From: DASSWG01 sp035705295
GTDB taxonomy: Bacteria > Bacteroidota > Bacteroidia > Flavobacteriales > Flavobacteriaceae
DNA length: 8,314 nt
Direction: 5' to 3'
Assembly (NCBI GenBank): GCA_035705295.1
Contig: DASSWG010000162.1
Span: forward strand, 1-8,314
This document shows positions 1-6,904 of this stretch, piece by piece (the first letter of the stretch is position 1; each line of letters starts with the position of its first letter). The translations under genes were made by a program, and so were the position numbers. The notes below the pieces were generated by a model. The model was not told the DNA's origin, did not search any database, and saw only the letters and a program-made list of their open reading frames with translations.

Positions 1-780
1 GCAAAATCCTATTGCGAACCCTATGAAATGGAAGATGAAAACGGAAAAGCCATTATTTCCGGAATCCACACCTACGGGGAAACCATCCACCTTTTTGTGG
101 AACGCAGCGCATATGACGGACCGTTTTTGCCGGGTTACCAAGCCATAAATCGTGAAAAGAAATCCAAGCCCGTCGGCCTAAAATACATCGACCACATGGT
201 CGGGAACGTCGGCTGGAACGAAATGAACCAATGGTGCGAGTTTTACGCAAAAGTGATGGGCTTCGCACAATTGATCTCTTTTGACGACAAAGATATTTCC
301 ACCGATTACACTGCTTTGATGAGCAAAGTGATGAGCAACGGAAATGGGCGCATCAAATTCCCCATCAACGAACCGGCGGAAGGAAAAAAGAAATCGCAAA
401 TTGAAGAATACATTGATTTTTACCACGGCGCCGGGGTGCAGCACATTGCCGTAGCGACCGACAACATTATCGAAACCGTCACTGCTTTGCAAGAACGCGG
501 GGTCGAATTTTTGAACGTTCCCGAAACCTATTACGACACAGTGTTGGACCGCGTGGGTGAAATTGATGAAGATCTGGCACCCTTGAAAAAGCTCAATATT
601 TTGATCGACAGCGACGACGAAGGTTATTTGTTGCAAATTTTCACCAAGCCGGTTTTGGACCGTCCGACCATGTTTTTTGAGATCATTCAGCGAAAAGGGG
701 CACAATCTTTTGGAAAAGGAAACTTCAAAGCCCTTTTTGAAGCAATCGAACGCGAACAAAATTTACGAGGAACCCTATAA
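1..780 (+). CDS. hppD: 4-hydroxyphenylpyruvate dioxygenase, C-terminal two thirds (5' end outside window)
   Basis: Frame 1 is open from the first base, so this is a gene cut by the window edge; the ATG at 28 is internal. The 259 visible residues are roughly the last two thirds of a family that usually runs about 350-390 residues. The enzyme is a cytosolic Fe(II) dioxygenase that converts 4-hydroxyphenylpyruvate to homogentisate in tyrosine breakdown. All three expected iron ligands are visible: His in YIDHMVGNV (codon at 193), His in GVQHIAVAT (codon at 442) and Glu in MFFEIIQR (codon at 679). The conserved LLQIFTKPV and QRKGAQSFGKGNFKALFEAI stretches near the C terminus also fit. The closely related hydroxymandelate synthase shares this fold, but the C-terminal GKGNFKALFEAIE helix and the flavobacterial context favour HPPD. 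Nothing looks broken. The homogentisate dioxygenase gene often found beside it would lie outside the window. Confidence 0.95.
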   Translation, partial: AKSYCEPYEMEDENGKAIISGIHTYGETIHLFVERSAYDGPFLPGYQAINREKKSKPVGLKYIDHMVGNVGWNEMNQWCEFYAKVMGFAQLISFDDKDISTDYTALMSKVMSNGNGRIKFPINEPAEGKKKSQIEEYIDFYHGAGVQHIAVATDNIIETVTALQERGVEFLNVPETYYDTVLDRVGEIDEDLAPLKKLNILIDSDDEGYLLQIFTKPVLDRPTMFFEIIQRKGAQSFGKGNFKALFEAIEREQNLRGTL

Positions 781-799
781 ATAACAATTAAATACTTAA

Positions 800-834
800 A
801 AATAATCAGTGTTTTATTCAATTATTGATTATTT
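800..834 (+). terminator. AT-rich hairpin after hppD, possible weak terminator
   Basis: A perfect 9-bp inverted repeat (AAATAATCA at 800-808, TGATTATTT at 826-834) lies 20 bases past the hppD stop, with a 17-base loop. It is A/T-rich and is not followed by a clean T run, so it is at best a weak terminator or mRNA 3' end stabiliser. Confidence 0.3.
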
Positions 835-864
835 GATAAATTTATAGTTAAAGTTGATATTGTC

Positions 865-896
865 ATTGCGAATATTTCAAACTTGAATTATTTTTG
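865..896 (+). promoter_or_regulatory. Bacteroidota-type promoter (ATTG-N20-TATTTTTG)
   Basis: TATTTTTG at 889-896 is a full match to the Bacteroidota -7 box TAnnTTTG. ATTG at 865-868, exactly 20 bases upstream, serves as the -33 box (consensus TTTG). Transcription would start near 902-905. Either the downstream DUF3108 gene is read with a leader of about 170 nt, or a separate small RNA is made that stops at the terminator at 982-1015. Confidence 0.6.
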
Positions 897-902
897 CACT
901 GC

Positions 903-1015
903 ATTTTCGGGGTGGTTCCCGAGGGTGTAAAACTAAATAAGTTTTTTTCATAATTTAAGTTTTAGTTGGTTAATAAGCATTAAACCCCATCATTCATTTG
1001 GTGGGGTTTTTTGTT
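903..1015 (+). ncRNA. Candidate small RNA or attenuated leader between promoter and terminator
   Basis: This stretch is defined by its flanks: a good promoter ends at 896 and a strong intrinsic terminator closes at about 1015, giving a transcript of about 110 nt with no plausible reading frame. It contains a 7-bp stem (AACTAAA 931-937 with TTTAGTT 961-967) and a small CGGG/CCCG hairpin (908-911 with 918-921). GGGGT at 909-913 can also pair with ACCCC at 984-988, which would compete with the terminator hairpin. Two readings remain: an independent sRNA (the Rfam families 6S-Flavo and Flavo-1 are obvious comparisons) or a 5' leader that controls the DUF3108 gene by termination/antitermination. 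The sequence was not recognised as a known RNA by eye; the start is inferred from promoter spacing. Confidence 0.4.
982..1015 (+). terminator. Intrinsic terminator upstream of the DUF3108 gene
   Basis: AAACCCCA (982-989) pairs perfectly with TGGGGTTT (1002-1009) around a 12-base loop, and TTTTTTG follows directly. It lies 62 bases before the next start codon. It therefore ends either readthrough from hppD or, more specifically, the transcript begun at the promoter at 865-896. Confidence 0.8.
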
Positions 1016-1076
1016 TCAAATACCTTTGGAACAGATATTGTTATCATGTTCACAGATTGCCCCAAAATTTTTAAAA

Positions 1077-1856
1077 ATGAAAAAGACCTTCTTTCTTTTT
1101 ATGTTCTTCACCAACCTTATGGTTTTTTCGCAGGCGCCAAAAGCCTTTGAAGACGGCGAATGGCTTAAATTCCGAATACATTACGGTTGGTTCAATGCCA
1201 GTTTTGCCACATTGGAGGTCAAAGAAGAAAATTTTCGCGGCCATCCCGTTTATCATGTGATCGGCCATGGTGAATCCACCGGCTTATTGGATTTGTTTTT
1301 TGAGGTGGACGACACTTACGAAAGCTATATCAATAAAGAAACCGGGCTCCCGATGCGTTTCATCCGAAAAATCAACGAAGGGGGCTACGAAAAAAACAAC
1401 ATGATCGATTTTGATCAAGCGAACAACAAAGCTGTGGTCACCAATAGGATAAAAAACACCGCGGAAATTTTCACCATCAAAAACAAGGTTCAGGATATGT
1501 TGTCCGCTTTCTATTTTTTAAGGAACGAAATCCAAGGAAAGCAGTTTCAAAAAGGGGATGAAATTGTAACGAACATGTTTTTCGACAATGAAAACTACAA
1601 ATTCGTATCAAAATTTTTGGGAAGGGAAACGATCAATACCGAATTTGGAAAAATCGCTTGCTTAAAATTTAGGCCATTTGTCCAAGCAGGACGGGTTTTT
1701 AAAGAAAAAGAAAGTCTGACTTTTTGGATCAGCGCCGATAAAAACCACATTCCCATTAAAATAAAAGCCGAATTGGCGGTGGGTTCGTTGGAAGCGGACC
1801 TTGCTGCTTTCAAAGGTTTGAAGCATCCTTTTGAAATAATTGTTGAGCAAAATTGA
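1077..1856 (+). CDS. Secreted DUF3108 domain-containing protein
   Basis: The protein has 259 residues from the ATG at 1077. The frame can be extended upstream to a TTG at 1011, but that would place the start within the T tract of a terminator and bury the signal peptide, so the ATG is preferred. Residues 1-18 (MKKT, then a Phe/Leu/Met-rich core ending in VFSQ) form a Sec signal peptide, so the mature protein is periplasmic or outer-membrane associated. From about residue 28 (EWLKFRIHYGWFNASFATLEV) through the end, the beta-rich sequence fits DUF3108, whose members are about 230-270 residues and have no established biochemical activity. Features consistent with the family include the HVIGHGESTGLLDLFFEVDDTYES region and LTFWISADKNHIPIKIKAEL near the end. 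There are no catalytic motifs. It sits between hppD and an M23 peptidase, but each has its own promoter or terminator signals, so joint function is not implied. Confidence 0.8.
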   Translation: MKKTFFLFMFFTNLMVFSQAPKAFEDGEWLKFRIHYGWFNASFATLEVKEENFRGHPVYHVIGHGESTGLLDLFFEVDDTYESYINKETGLPMRFIRKINEGGYEKNNMIDFDQANNKAVVTNRIKNTAEIFTIKNKVQDMLSAFYFLRNEIQGKQFQKGDEIVTNMFFDNENYKFVSKFLGRETINTEFGKIACLKFRPFVQAGRVFKEKESLTFWISADKNHIPIKIKAELAVGSLEADLAAFKGLKHPFEIIVEQN

Positions 1857-1875
1857 AAACCTTTCACAGTAAAGT

Positions 1876-1907
1876 TTTGACTTTTCGCAATAAAAAAATT
1901 AGTTTTG
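1876..1907 (+). promoter_or_regulatory. Strong Bacteroidota promoter for the M23 peptidase gene
   Basis: TTTG (1876-1879), a 20-base spacer and TAGTTTTG (1900-1907) match the TTTG-N19-21-TAnnTTTG consensus with no mismatch. Transcription should start near 1913, which leaves a leader of about 240 nt before the TTG start at 2154. Confidence 0.75.
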
Positions 1908-1912
1908 TGAAA

Positions 1913-2153
1913 ATTTTAAAATCAATTCCGTTGGATTTGGAATAAAAAAGAGGCTCTATGTTGAATATAGTGGGTTAATTCCCGTAATGAATTTCACGCA
2001 ACGAGCACAACGGTTTCACAGCGATACGCAGCGAGGAACTTTGCGGCCGCCGCAAGAAATTAAACATCATTATTTTACCTACCGGCAAGGCAGGCTTGAA
2101 ACAATACAGAACCAAAAAAGCCATTCAAATTAATCGCTGAAAACCTTTTCATC
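1913..2153 (+). other. Long GC-rich leader/intergenic region before the M23 gene
   Basis: This non-coding stretch is unlike the AT-rich spacers nearby. It holds GGG-TTAATT-CCC (1972-1983) and a loose 30-base direct repeat (CGCAACGAG 1997-2005, CGCAGCGAG 2027-2035). It also holds a perfect 6-bp hairpin TTGCGG-CCG-CCGCAA (2041-2055), which contains a GCGGCCGC palindrome, and an imperfect hairpin CCTACCGGCAAGGCAGG (2078-2094) reminiscent of dispersed GC-rich repeats in this phylum. A 48-codon frame (1987-2133) exists but looks non-coding. The region may be a structured 5' UTR or decayed repeat debris. Confidence 0.4.
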
Positions 2154-3404
2154 TTGAAAAAGATACCCTATTTACTAACACTTCTATTGATGCTCGGATT
2201 TGTTTCCTGCCAAGAAGAAGCAAAAGAAGAAAATTTTATTGCCAAAACGCAAGAAAAAGAACCGGTCCAAAAACAATATGGGTTTGTGTTGAACGATTAT
2301 CAGGTAATCCGTGATACTGTGAAACCCGGTGATAGTTTTGGCGAAATCATGAATCAATATGGGGTGGATGCCGGAAAAGTTTTTGAAATCACGAAAACCG
2401 TGACAGAGACTTTCGACCCGCGTTTGCTGGTTGTCGGAAAAGCATACACGATTTTGAGGTCCAAAGATTCCCTAAAGCTTCCGGAAATTTTTGTGTACGA
2501 AAGCAATCCTATTGAATATACGGTTGTTTCCCTCGGTGAAAATGTTGCTGCATACAAAGGACAAAAACCGGTCACCATAAAACACAAAACCGCTTCCGGC
2601 ATTATCACCTCATCCTTGTCGGGCGCGATGGACAACGAAGGCCTTGGGATTGTTCTTTCGGATATGATGGCAGATATTTATCGTTGGAAAATTGACTTTT
2701 TCCGGCTGCAAAAAGGCGATCAATTCAAATTGATCTACAACGAAAAATACATCAATGACACCGTTTACGCAGGTATAAAAAACATAGAAGCGGCCGTTTT
2801 TGTGCACAACGACGAAACCTTTTACGCGTTCCAATTTGGAAAAGACAGCATCAGCGGTTCCGATCAATATTACGACCAAAACGGAGGTGCGTTGCAAAGT
2901 TTTTTCTTGAAAGCCCCGGTTGATTTTACCCGAATTTCCTCCCGTTATCAAAAAAGCAGGTACCATCCGGTATTGAAAACCTGGCGGTCCCACAAAGGAA
3001 CCGATTATGCTGCACCCACGGGCACGCCTATTTGGAGCACGGCGAACGGGCGGGTCATTGTTTCCGGGTACACCAGCGGGAACGGGAAATATGTGAAAAT
3101 CAGGCACAATTCGAAATACACCACCCAATATTTGCACATGTCCAAACGCGCCGTTAGCCGTGGCGAGTATGTGAAACAAGGCGATATTATTGGTTATGTT
3201 GGAAGTACCGGCCTCGCGACCGGCCCGCACGTTTGCTATCGTTTTTGGGTGAACGGTCGCCAAGTGGACCCCTACAAACAAGATCTTCCCAGTTCCAAAC
3301 CACTTGCTGAAGAATTGTTGCCCGAATTCAAGGAAAAAATTGCCCCATTAAAAAGAGAATTGGATTCCGTTGAATTCAAAACCCTTCCCGCTACTTTACT
3401 ATAA
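2154..3404 (+). CDS. M23-family (LytM-type) peptidoglycan metallopeptidase-like lipoprotein
   Basis: The protein has 416 residues and starts at TTG: no in-frame ATG lies upstream, and starting at the next Met (residue 13) would destroy the signal peptide. Residues 1-18 form a lipoprotein-type signal ending FVSC, with Cys19 as the likely lipidated residue (a relaxed lipobox, as is common in Bacteroidota). Residues 45-100 (YQVIRDTVKPGDSFGEIMNQYGV through VVGKAYTIL) form a LysM/OapA-like region for binding peptidoglycan. Residues 260-375 form the M23 domain: H280 and D284 in SHKGTDYAAP (HxxxD), H328 in QYLHMS, and H359 in TGPHVCYRF. The family's usual HxH is here HxC (Cys361), so the third zinc ligand is Cys, which casts doubt on ordinary endopeptidase activity. 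The overall layout resembles MepM-type cross-link hydrolases or divisome activator proteins of the same fold. It is transcribed from its own promoter at 1876-1907. Confidence 0.88.
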   Translation: MKKIPYLLTLLLMLGFVSCQEEAKEENFIAKTQEKEPVQKQYGFVLNDYQVIRDTVKPGDSFGEIMNQYGVDAGKVFEITKTVTETFDPRLLVVGKAYTILRSKDSLKLPEIFVYESNPIEYTVVSLGENVAAYKGQKPVTIKHKTASGIITSSLSGAMDNEGLGIVLSDMMADIYRWKIDFFRLQKGDQFKLIYNEKYINDTVYAGIKNIEAAVFVHNDETFYAFQFGKDSISGSDQYYDQNGGALQSFFLKAPVDFTRISSRYQKSRYHPVLKTWRSHKGTDYAAPTGTPIWSTANGRVIVSGYTSGNGKYVKIRHNSKYTTQYLHMSKRAVSRGEYVKQGDIIGYVGSTGLATGPHVCYRFWVNGRQVDPYKQDLPSSKPLAEELLPEFKEKIAPLKRELDSVEFKTLPATLL

Positions 3405-3520
3405 ATTTGATCCGCAATCATTTAGGAAAATAAAACGTAGTATTTACAATTATCTACAATTGTTTAAAACTATTTAATAAAAAATCCATGTTTTGTTAAT
3501 AATAAATTAAACCATGGGCT

Positions 3521-3559
3521 ATTTTAGATGCGTTCTTTTGTACCATTCAAATCTAAAAT
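3521..3559 (+). repeat. 9-bp perfect inverted repeat just upstream of the TonB receptor start
   Basis: ATTTTAGAT (3521-3529) and ATCTAAAAT (3551-3559) are exact reverse complements 21 bases apart, ending 9 bases before the ATG at 3569. This could be an operator for a dimeric regulator or an mRNA hairpin close to the ribosome site. No convincing TTTG-N20-TAnnTTTG promoter was found in this spacer; TTCTTTTG at 3533-3540, within the loop, is the nearest -7-like match, with no -33 box. Confidence 0.4.
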
Positions 3560-3568
3560 TAGCTACTC

Positions 3569-6319
3569 ATGAAAAAAATCCCAGTTATTGCAATGTTGTT
3601 GTTTTCGAGCGCAATATTTGCCCAAGGAATTATTACGGGAAAAGTCATCGATCCTGAATTACAGGGCGGGCTTCCCGGCGCCAATGTGACCGAAGTGGGC
3701 ACCTCCAATGGAACCATTACGGATTTTGATGGAAATTTTGAACTTCAGGTGAGTTCGGAAAGCGGCGAAATCGAAATTTCGTACGTGGGTTACAAAACAC
3801 AAACCATCCCTTTTAGCCTTACCAACGGAAGCCTTGATCTGGGTGAAATTACCTTGGAAACCAGTGCGAGCGCATTGGGCGAAGTGGTGATCACCGGGGT
3901 GATCGATATTGCCAAAAACCGGGAAACACCCGTTGCGGTTTCCACAATCCGTGCAGAAACCATTCAGCAAAAACTGGGCTCGCAGGAGTTTCCGGAAATC
4001 TTGAACACCACGCCTTCCATCTACGCCACCAAACAAGGAGGTGGATATGGAGACTCCAGGGTGACCATTCGTGGTTTTGATACGAGAAATTCCGCGGTTA
4101 TGATCAACGGGATTCCCATCAACGACATGGAAAACGGAATCGTTTACTGGAGCAACTGGGCCGGATTGAGCGATGTGGCCGCAGCCATTCAAGTCCAACG
4201 CGGTTTGGGATCTTCCAAATTGGCGGTTTCTTCTGTTGGGGGAACCATCAACATTGTTACCCGAAGTTCCTTGAAAAAAGAAGGTGGTTTTGTTAGCGCC
4301 GGCTTTGGAAACGACGGCTACCTTAAAACCGTGGCCTCCTACTCCACCGGTTTGTTGGAAAGCGGATTGAGCGCTTCCGCACTTTTCAGCCGTACCGCGG
4401 GCGATGGCTATGTGGACGGAACCAAATTTGAAGGGTTCAACTACTTTTTGGCCTTGGGCTACCAAATCAACGACGCCAACAGTTTGGAATTCACCGTTAC
4501 GGGGGCCCCGCAATGGCACCATCAACGCAGCCGGGCGAGTTCCATAGAAACCTACCTGCAATATGGCGAAGACGGCGAACCGAATATAAAATACAATGAA
4601 GATTGGGGCTATTTGAACGGGGAAGAATATTCTTTCCGAAAGAATTTTTACCACAAACCGGTTTTGAGTTTGAACTGGGAATCGGAATTTAGCAAAACCA
4701 TGACTTTGAACACCAGCCTGTACGCTTCTTTCGGGCGTGGAGGTGGAACCGGCGAAATCGGTGAAATAAATGGTCAACGACAATTTCAATTGCCACGGAC
4801 CAGCAACGGCTTGATACGTGTCGATGATATTGTGACCTACAATAGCGGTGGTTTGGTGCCGGATTTCAGCCCAACGGTTCGCCAACCCATTGACGGTTTG
4901 TACGTAAACGCCGGAAACGGAAACCCAAATGGTGAGGACACCAACGGTATTACCCGAAGGGCATCGATGAACTCGCACAACTGGTACGGAATCATCTCCA
5001 ATTTGGGAATCGAACTTTCTGAAACTTTGACCTTGGATGTGGGAATCGACCTGCGAAAATACAAAGGGTACCACTATCGCCGCGTGAACGATTTGTTGGG
5101 CGCCGACGCCTACCAAGAAACCGGAAATTTGAACAACCCAGGAAATCCGTTGTTTTTTGAAGAATATTCCGCAGGCCAGCCTTGGTGGGTTTTTGAAAGT
5201 ATCGACGACGAAGAAAAAATCGATTACTACAACACGGCCTATGTGAATTGGGCGGGGGTTTTCGGCCAATTGGAGTATTCGAACGGCAGCATTTCCGCTT
5301 TTGTGCAAGGGTCGCTTTCGAACCAAGGTTTTGCCAGGGAAGAATTTTTCAATGTTGCCCCACCGGAAAAAACGGATTTTGAAAACATTTTGGGCGGCAA
5401 CATAAAAGGGGGCGTGAACTATAACATCGACGAAAACCACAACGTGTTCGTCAATGCGGGCTATTATTCCAAACAACCCTTGTTCGATGCGGTTTTCATC
5501 AACTTTTCGAACACCCTCAACCCCAATTTGCAAAACGAAAAAGTTATCGGTACCGAAATAGGATATGGATATACCAGTAGCAAATTTAACGCAAATGTGA
5601 ACCTCTACCGAACCAGTTGGGCCGACCGTTTTGCATCCGTTTCCGAAACTTTCGAGTTTACCAACCCGAGCAATCCCACTGAAGTCACCGAAATACGCGG
5701 AGTGGCCAATTTGCTAGGCATCAAGCAAGTTCACATGGGCTTGGAATTTGACGGAAGCTACCGTTTCAACGATTATTTTTCCTTAAGGGGAATGCTTTCT
5801 GTGGGCAATTGGGAATACGCCGGTGATGTACGCGCGGCTTATTTCAACGACAACCAAGAACCTGTTTCCAACCCGTACACCGGGGAACAAGTGGATCCCG
5901 CGGTATTGGAACTCGATGGAATAAAAGTGGGTGATGCCGCTCAATTGACCGCAAGCCTCGGTGCGCAATTCAATATTCTTGAAAATTTGAGCGTCGATGC
6001 CGATTATCGCTATGCCGATAACCTCTACGCAGCTTTTGAAGCGACCGATATTGGCCCGGAAGGGGTGATTGAACTTCCCAGTTATGGCCTGCTCGACGCC
6101 GGTTTGTCGTACAGCTTGGAATTGGACTTTTTGAACAACAACACCATCGATTTCCGGTTGAACGTTAACAACGTGTTGGACGAAACTTATATTTCCGAAT
6201 CCGACACCAACAATGCCGTGCAACCCGGCGACCAAACCTATGAAGGAATCGCTGTCAACAACCGCGTGTTTTTCGGGTTTGGAAGAACTTGGAACGCTTC
6301 GGTACGCGTGAATTTTTAA
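3569..6319 (+). CDS. TonB-dependent outer-membrane receptor with CarboxypepD_reg-like domain
   Basis: The protein has 916 residues. Residues 1-18 are a signal peptide (MKKIP, hydrophobic core, cleavage after IFA). Residues 21-97 (GKVIDPELQGGLPGANV through VSYVGYKTQTI-like strands) are the CarboxypepD_reg-like domain typical of Bacteroidota receptors. Residues about 115-232 are the plug, with VTIRGF, NGIPINDMENG, VQRGLGSS and VGGTINIVTR. The remainder is the 22-stranded barrel, ending in Phe (SVRVNF), as outer-membrane barrels do for BAM recognition. It would import a ligand across the outer membrane using TonB/ExbBD energy. The substrate cannot be told: no SusD-like lipoprotein, binding protein or degradative enzyme follows, so it is not part of a standard polysaccharide locus. 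It is probably monocistronic, given the terminator 22 bases after the stop. The length and motifs are intact. Confidence 0.93.
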   Translation: MKKIPVIAMLLFSSAIFAQGIITGKVIDPELQGGLPGANVTEVGTSNGTITDFDGNFELQVSSESGEIEISYVGYKTQTIPFSLTNGSLDLGEITLETSASALGEVVITGVIDIAKNRETPVAVSTIRAETIQQKLGSQEFPEILNTTPSIYATKQGGGYGDSRVTIRGFDTRNSAVMINGIPINDMENGIVYWSNWAGLSDVAAAIQVQRGLGSSKLAVSSVGGTINIVTRSSLKKEGGFVSAGFGNDGYLKTVASYSTGLLESGLSASALFSRTAGDGYVDGTKFEGFNYFLALGYQINDANSLEFTVTGAPQWHHQRSRASSIETYLQYGEDGEPNIKYNEDWGYLNGEEYSFRKNFYHKPVLSLNWESEFSKTMTLNTSLYASFGRGGGTGEIGEINGQRQFQLPRTSNGLIRVDDIVTYNSGGLVPDFSPTVRQPIDGLYVNAGNGNPNGEDTNGITRRASMNSHNWYGIISNLGIELSETLTLDVGIDLRKYKGYHYRRVNDLLGADAYQETGNLNNPGNPLFFEEYSAGQPWWVFESIDDEEKIDYYNTAYVNWAGVFGQLEYSNGSISAFVQGSLSNQGFAREEFFNVAPPEKTDFENILGGNIKGGVNYNIDENHNVFVNAGYYSKQPLFDAVFINFSNTLNPNLQNEKVIGTEIGYGYTSSKFNANVNLYRTSWADRFASVSETFEFTNPSNPTEVTEIRGVANLLGIKQVHMGLEFDGSYRFNDYFSLRGMLSVGNWEYAGDVRAAYFNDNQEPVSNPYTGEQVDPAVLELDGIKVGDAAQLTASLGAQFNILENLSVDADYRYADNLYAAFEATDIGPEGVIELPSYGLLDAGLSYSLELDFLNNNTIDFRLNVNNVLDETYISESDTNNAVQPGDQTYEGIAVNNRVFFGFGRTWNASVRVNF

Positions 6320-6341
6320 ATCAACTAACCCGATGAATTTT

Positions 6342-6373
6342 AAAACCGTCTCCGACTTGGGGGCGGTTTTTTT
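6342..6373 (+). terminator. Intrinsic terminator of the TonB receptor gene
   Basis: A 12-bp stem (6342-6353 with 6359-6370, two G-T wobbles) closes on a 5-base GACTT loop, and its 3' arm runs into seven Ts (6367-6373). It is a textbook Rho-independent terminator 22 bases beyond the receptor stop codon. Confidence 0.9.
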
Positions 6374-6385
6374 GTGCAAAAAAAC

Positions 6386-6393
6386 TATCTTTA
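6386..6393 (+). promoter_or_regulatory. Possible -7 box for the small membrane protein gene
   Basis: TATCTTTA matches TAnnTTTG at all but the last base and lies 22 bases before the ATG at 6416, downstream of the terminator, where a new promoter is needed. The -33 position falls inside the terminator stem and has no TTTG at the right spacing, so the call is weak. Confidence 0.35.
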
Positions 6394-6415
6394 CCTTTTC
6401 TAAAAAACAAAACTT

Positions 6416-6853
6416 ATGTACACCGCTCTTCAACATTTGCATTCCTACTGGGCTTACTTGGTCGTTTTGGTCGTTGTTTTGGCAACCTTGAACGCGCTCA
6501 CCGGCGCAATCGGAAAAAGGCAATACGCTTCGCGCGATTTCCGGATTTCATTGTTCGCGCTCATTTGCTCGCACCTGCAATTGCTCATTGGATTGATTTT
6601 GTTCTTTGTTTCTCCAAGAATCCAATGGTTCAGCGGAAACGACATTGGGCTCATCATGAAAAACGACAGCTTGCGCTTGTACAATTTGGAACATCCTTTA
6701 TTGATGATCATCGCGGTGATTTTGATCACCATTGGTTATTCCAAACACAAAAAGAAATTGGCCTCGGCCCAAAAATTCAAAACGCTTTCCATTTTTTACA
6801 CCTTGGCTTTGATCGCAATTTTGGCTATTATTCCTTGGGGGGCTTGGTTTTGA
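6416..6853 (+). CDS. Small four-helix integral membrane protein, possibly cytochrome b-like
   Basis: This 145-residue protein is mostly membrane: helices at about 11-31, 44-66, 94-108 and 122-141, separated by short basic loops (GKRQYASR, SKHKKKLASAQK). There is no signal peptide beyond the first helix. His residues sit at the start of helix 1 (H7, H9), within helix 2 (H53, CSHLQLLIGL) and at the start of helix 3 (H93, LEHPLLM). Such placement would suit heme ligation, and similar short Bacteroidota proteins are often named cytochrome B. That naming comes from memory of annotations, not from proof, and no CxxCH or Rieske motif is present. The W12/W71/W141 aromatics near helix ends are usual for membrane proteins. 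It stands alone between a terminator and the AT-rich cassette. Confidence 0.65.
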   Translation: MYTALQHLHSYWAYLVVLVVVLATLNALTGAIGKRQYASRDFRISLFALICSHLQLLIGLILFFVSPRIQWFSGNDIGLIMKNDSLRLYNLEHPLLMIIAVILITIGYSKHKKKLASAQKFKTLSIFYTLALIAILAIIPWGAWF

Positions 6854-6904
6854 TGTGAGGAGTTGACGTAAAAAGGATTTGGGCGTAATGCGAAAAAAAC
6901 GAAT

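Noticed and set aside
1011..1076. A longer DUF3108 start at TTG 1011
   Set aside because: It begins in the T tract of a terminator and would add 22 residues ahead of a clear signal peptide starting at the ATG at 1077.
1959..1979. A six-codon ATG...TAA upstream frame in the M23 leader
   Set aside because: It is too short to distinguish from chance and has no run of a regulatory amino acid.
1987..2133. A 48-codon frame (begins MNFTQRAQRFHSD) in the leader of the M23 gene
   Set aside because: The product is rich in Gln, Arg and His, follows hairpin and repeat sequence, and has no family resemblance. It is more likely chance than a leader peptide, though its end 20 bases before the TTG start is noted.
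3659..5533. A 624-codon open frame on the - strand opposite the TonB receptor
   Set aside because: It is an antisense shadow produced by the codon bias of a clear receptor gene. Its translation has no recognisable domain and lies wholly inside the receptor.
6565..6858. A 97-codon + strand frame overlapping the small membrane protein
   Set aside because: It is a frame-shifted shadow of the four-helix protein, with no hydrophobic pattern or motif of its own.
6863..6893. TTG-N20-TAATGCGA as a promoter for the AT-rich cassette
   Set aside because: The -7 candidate keeps only the TA of TAnnTTTG.
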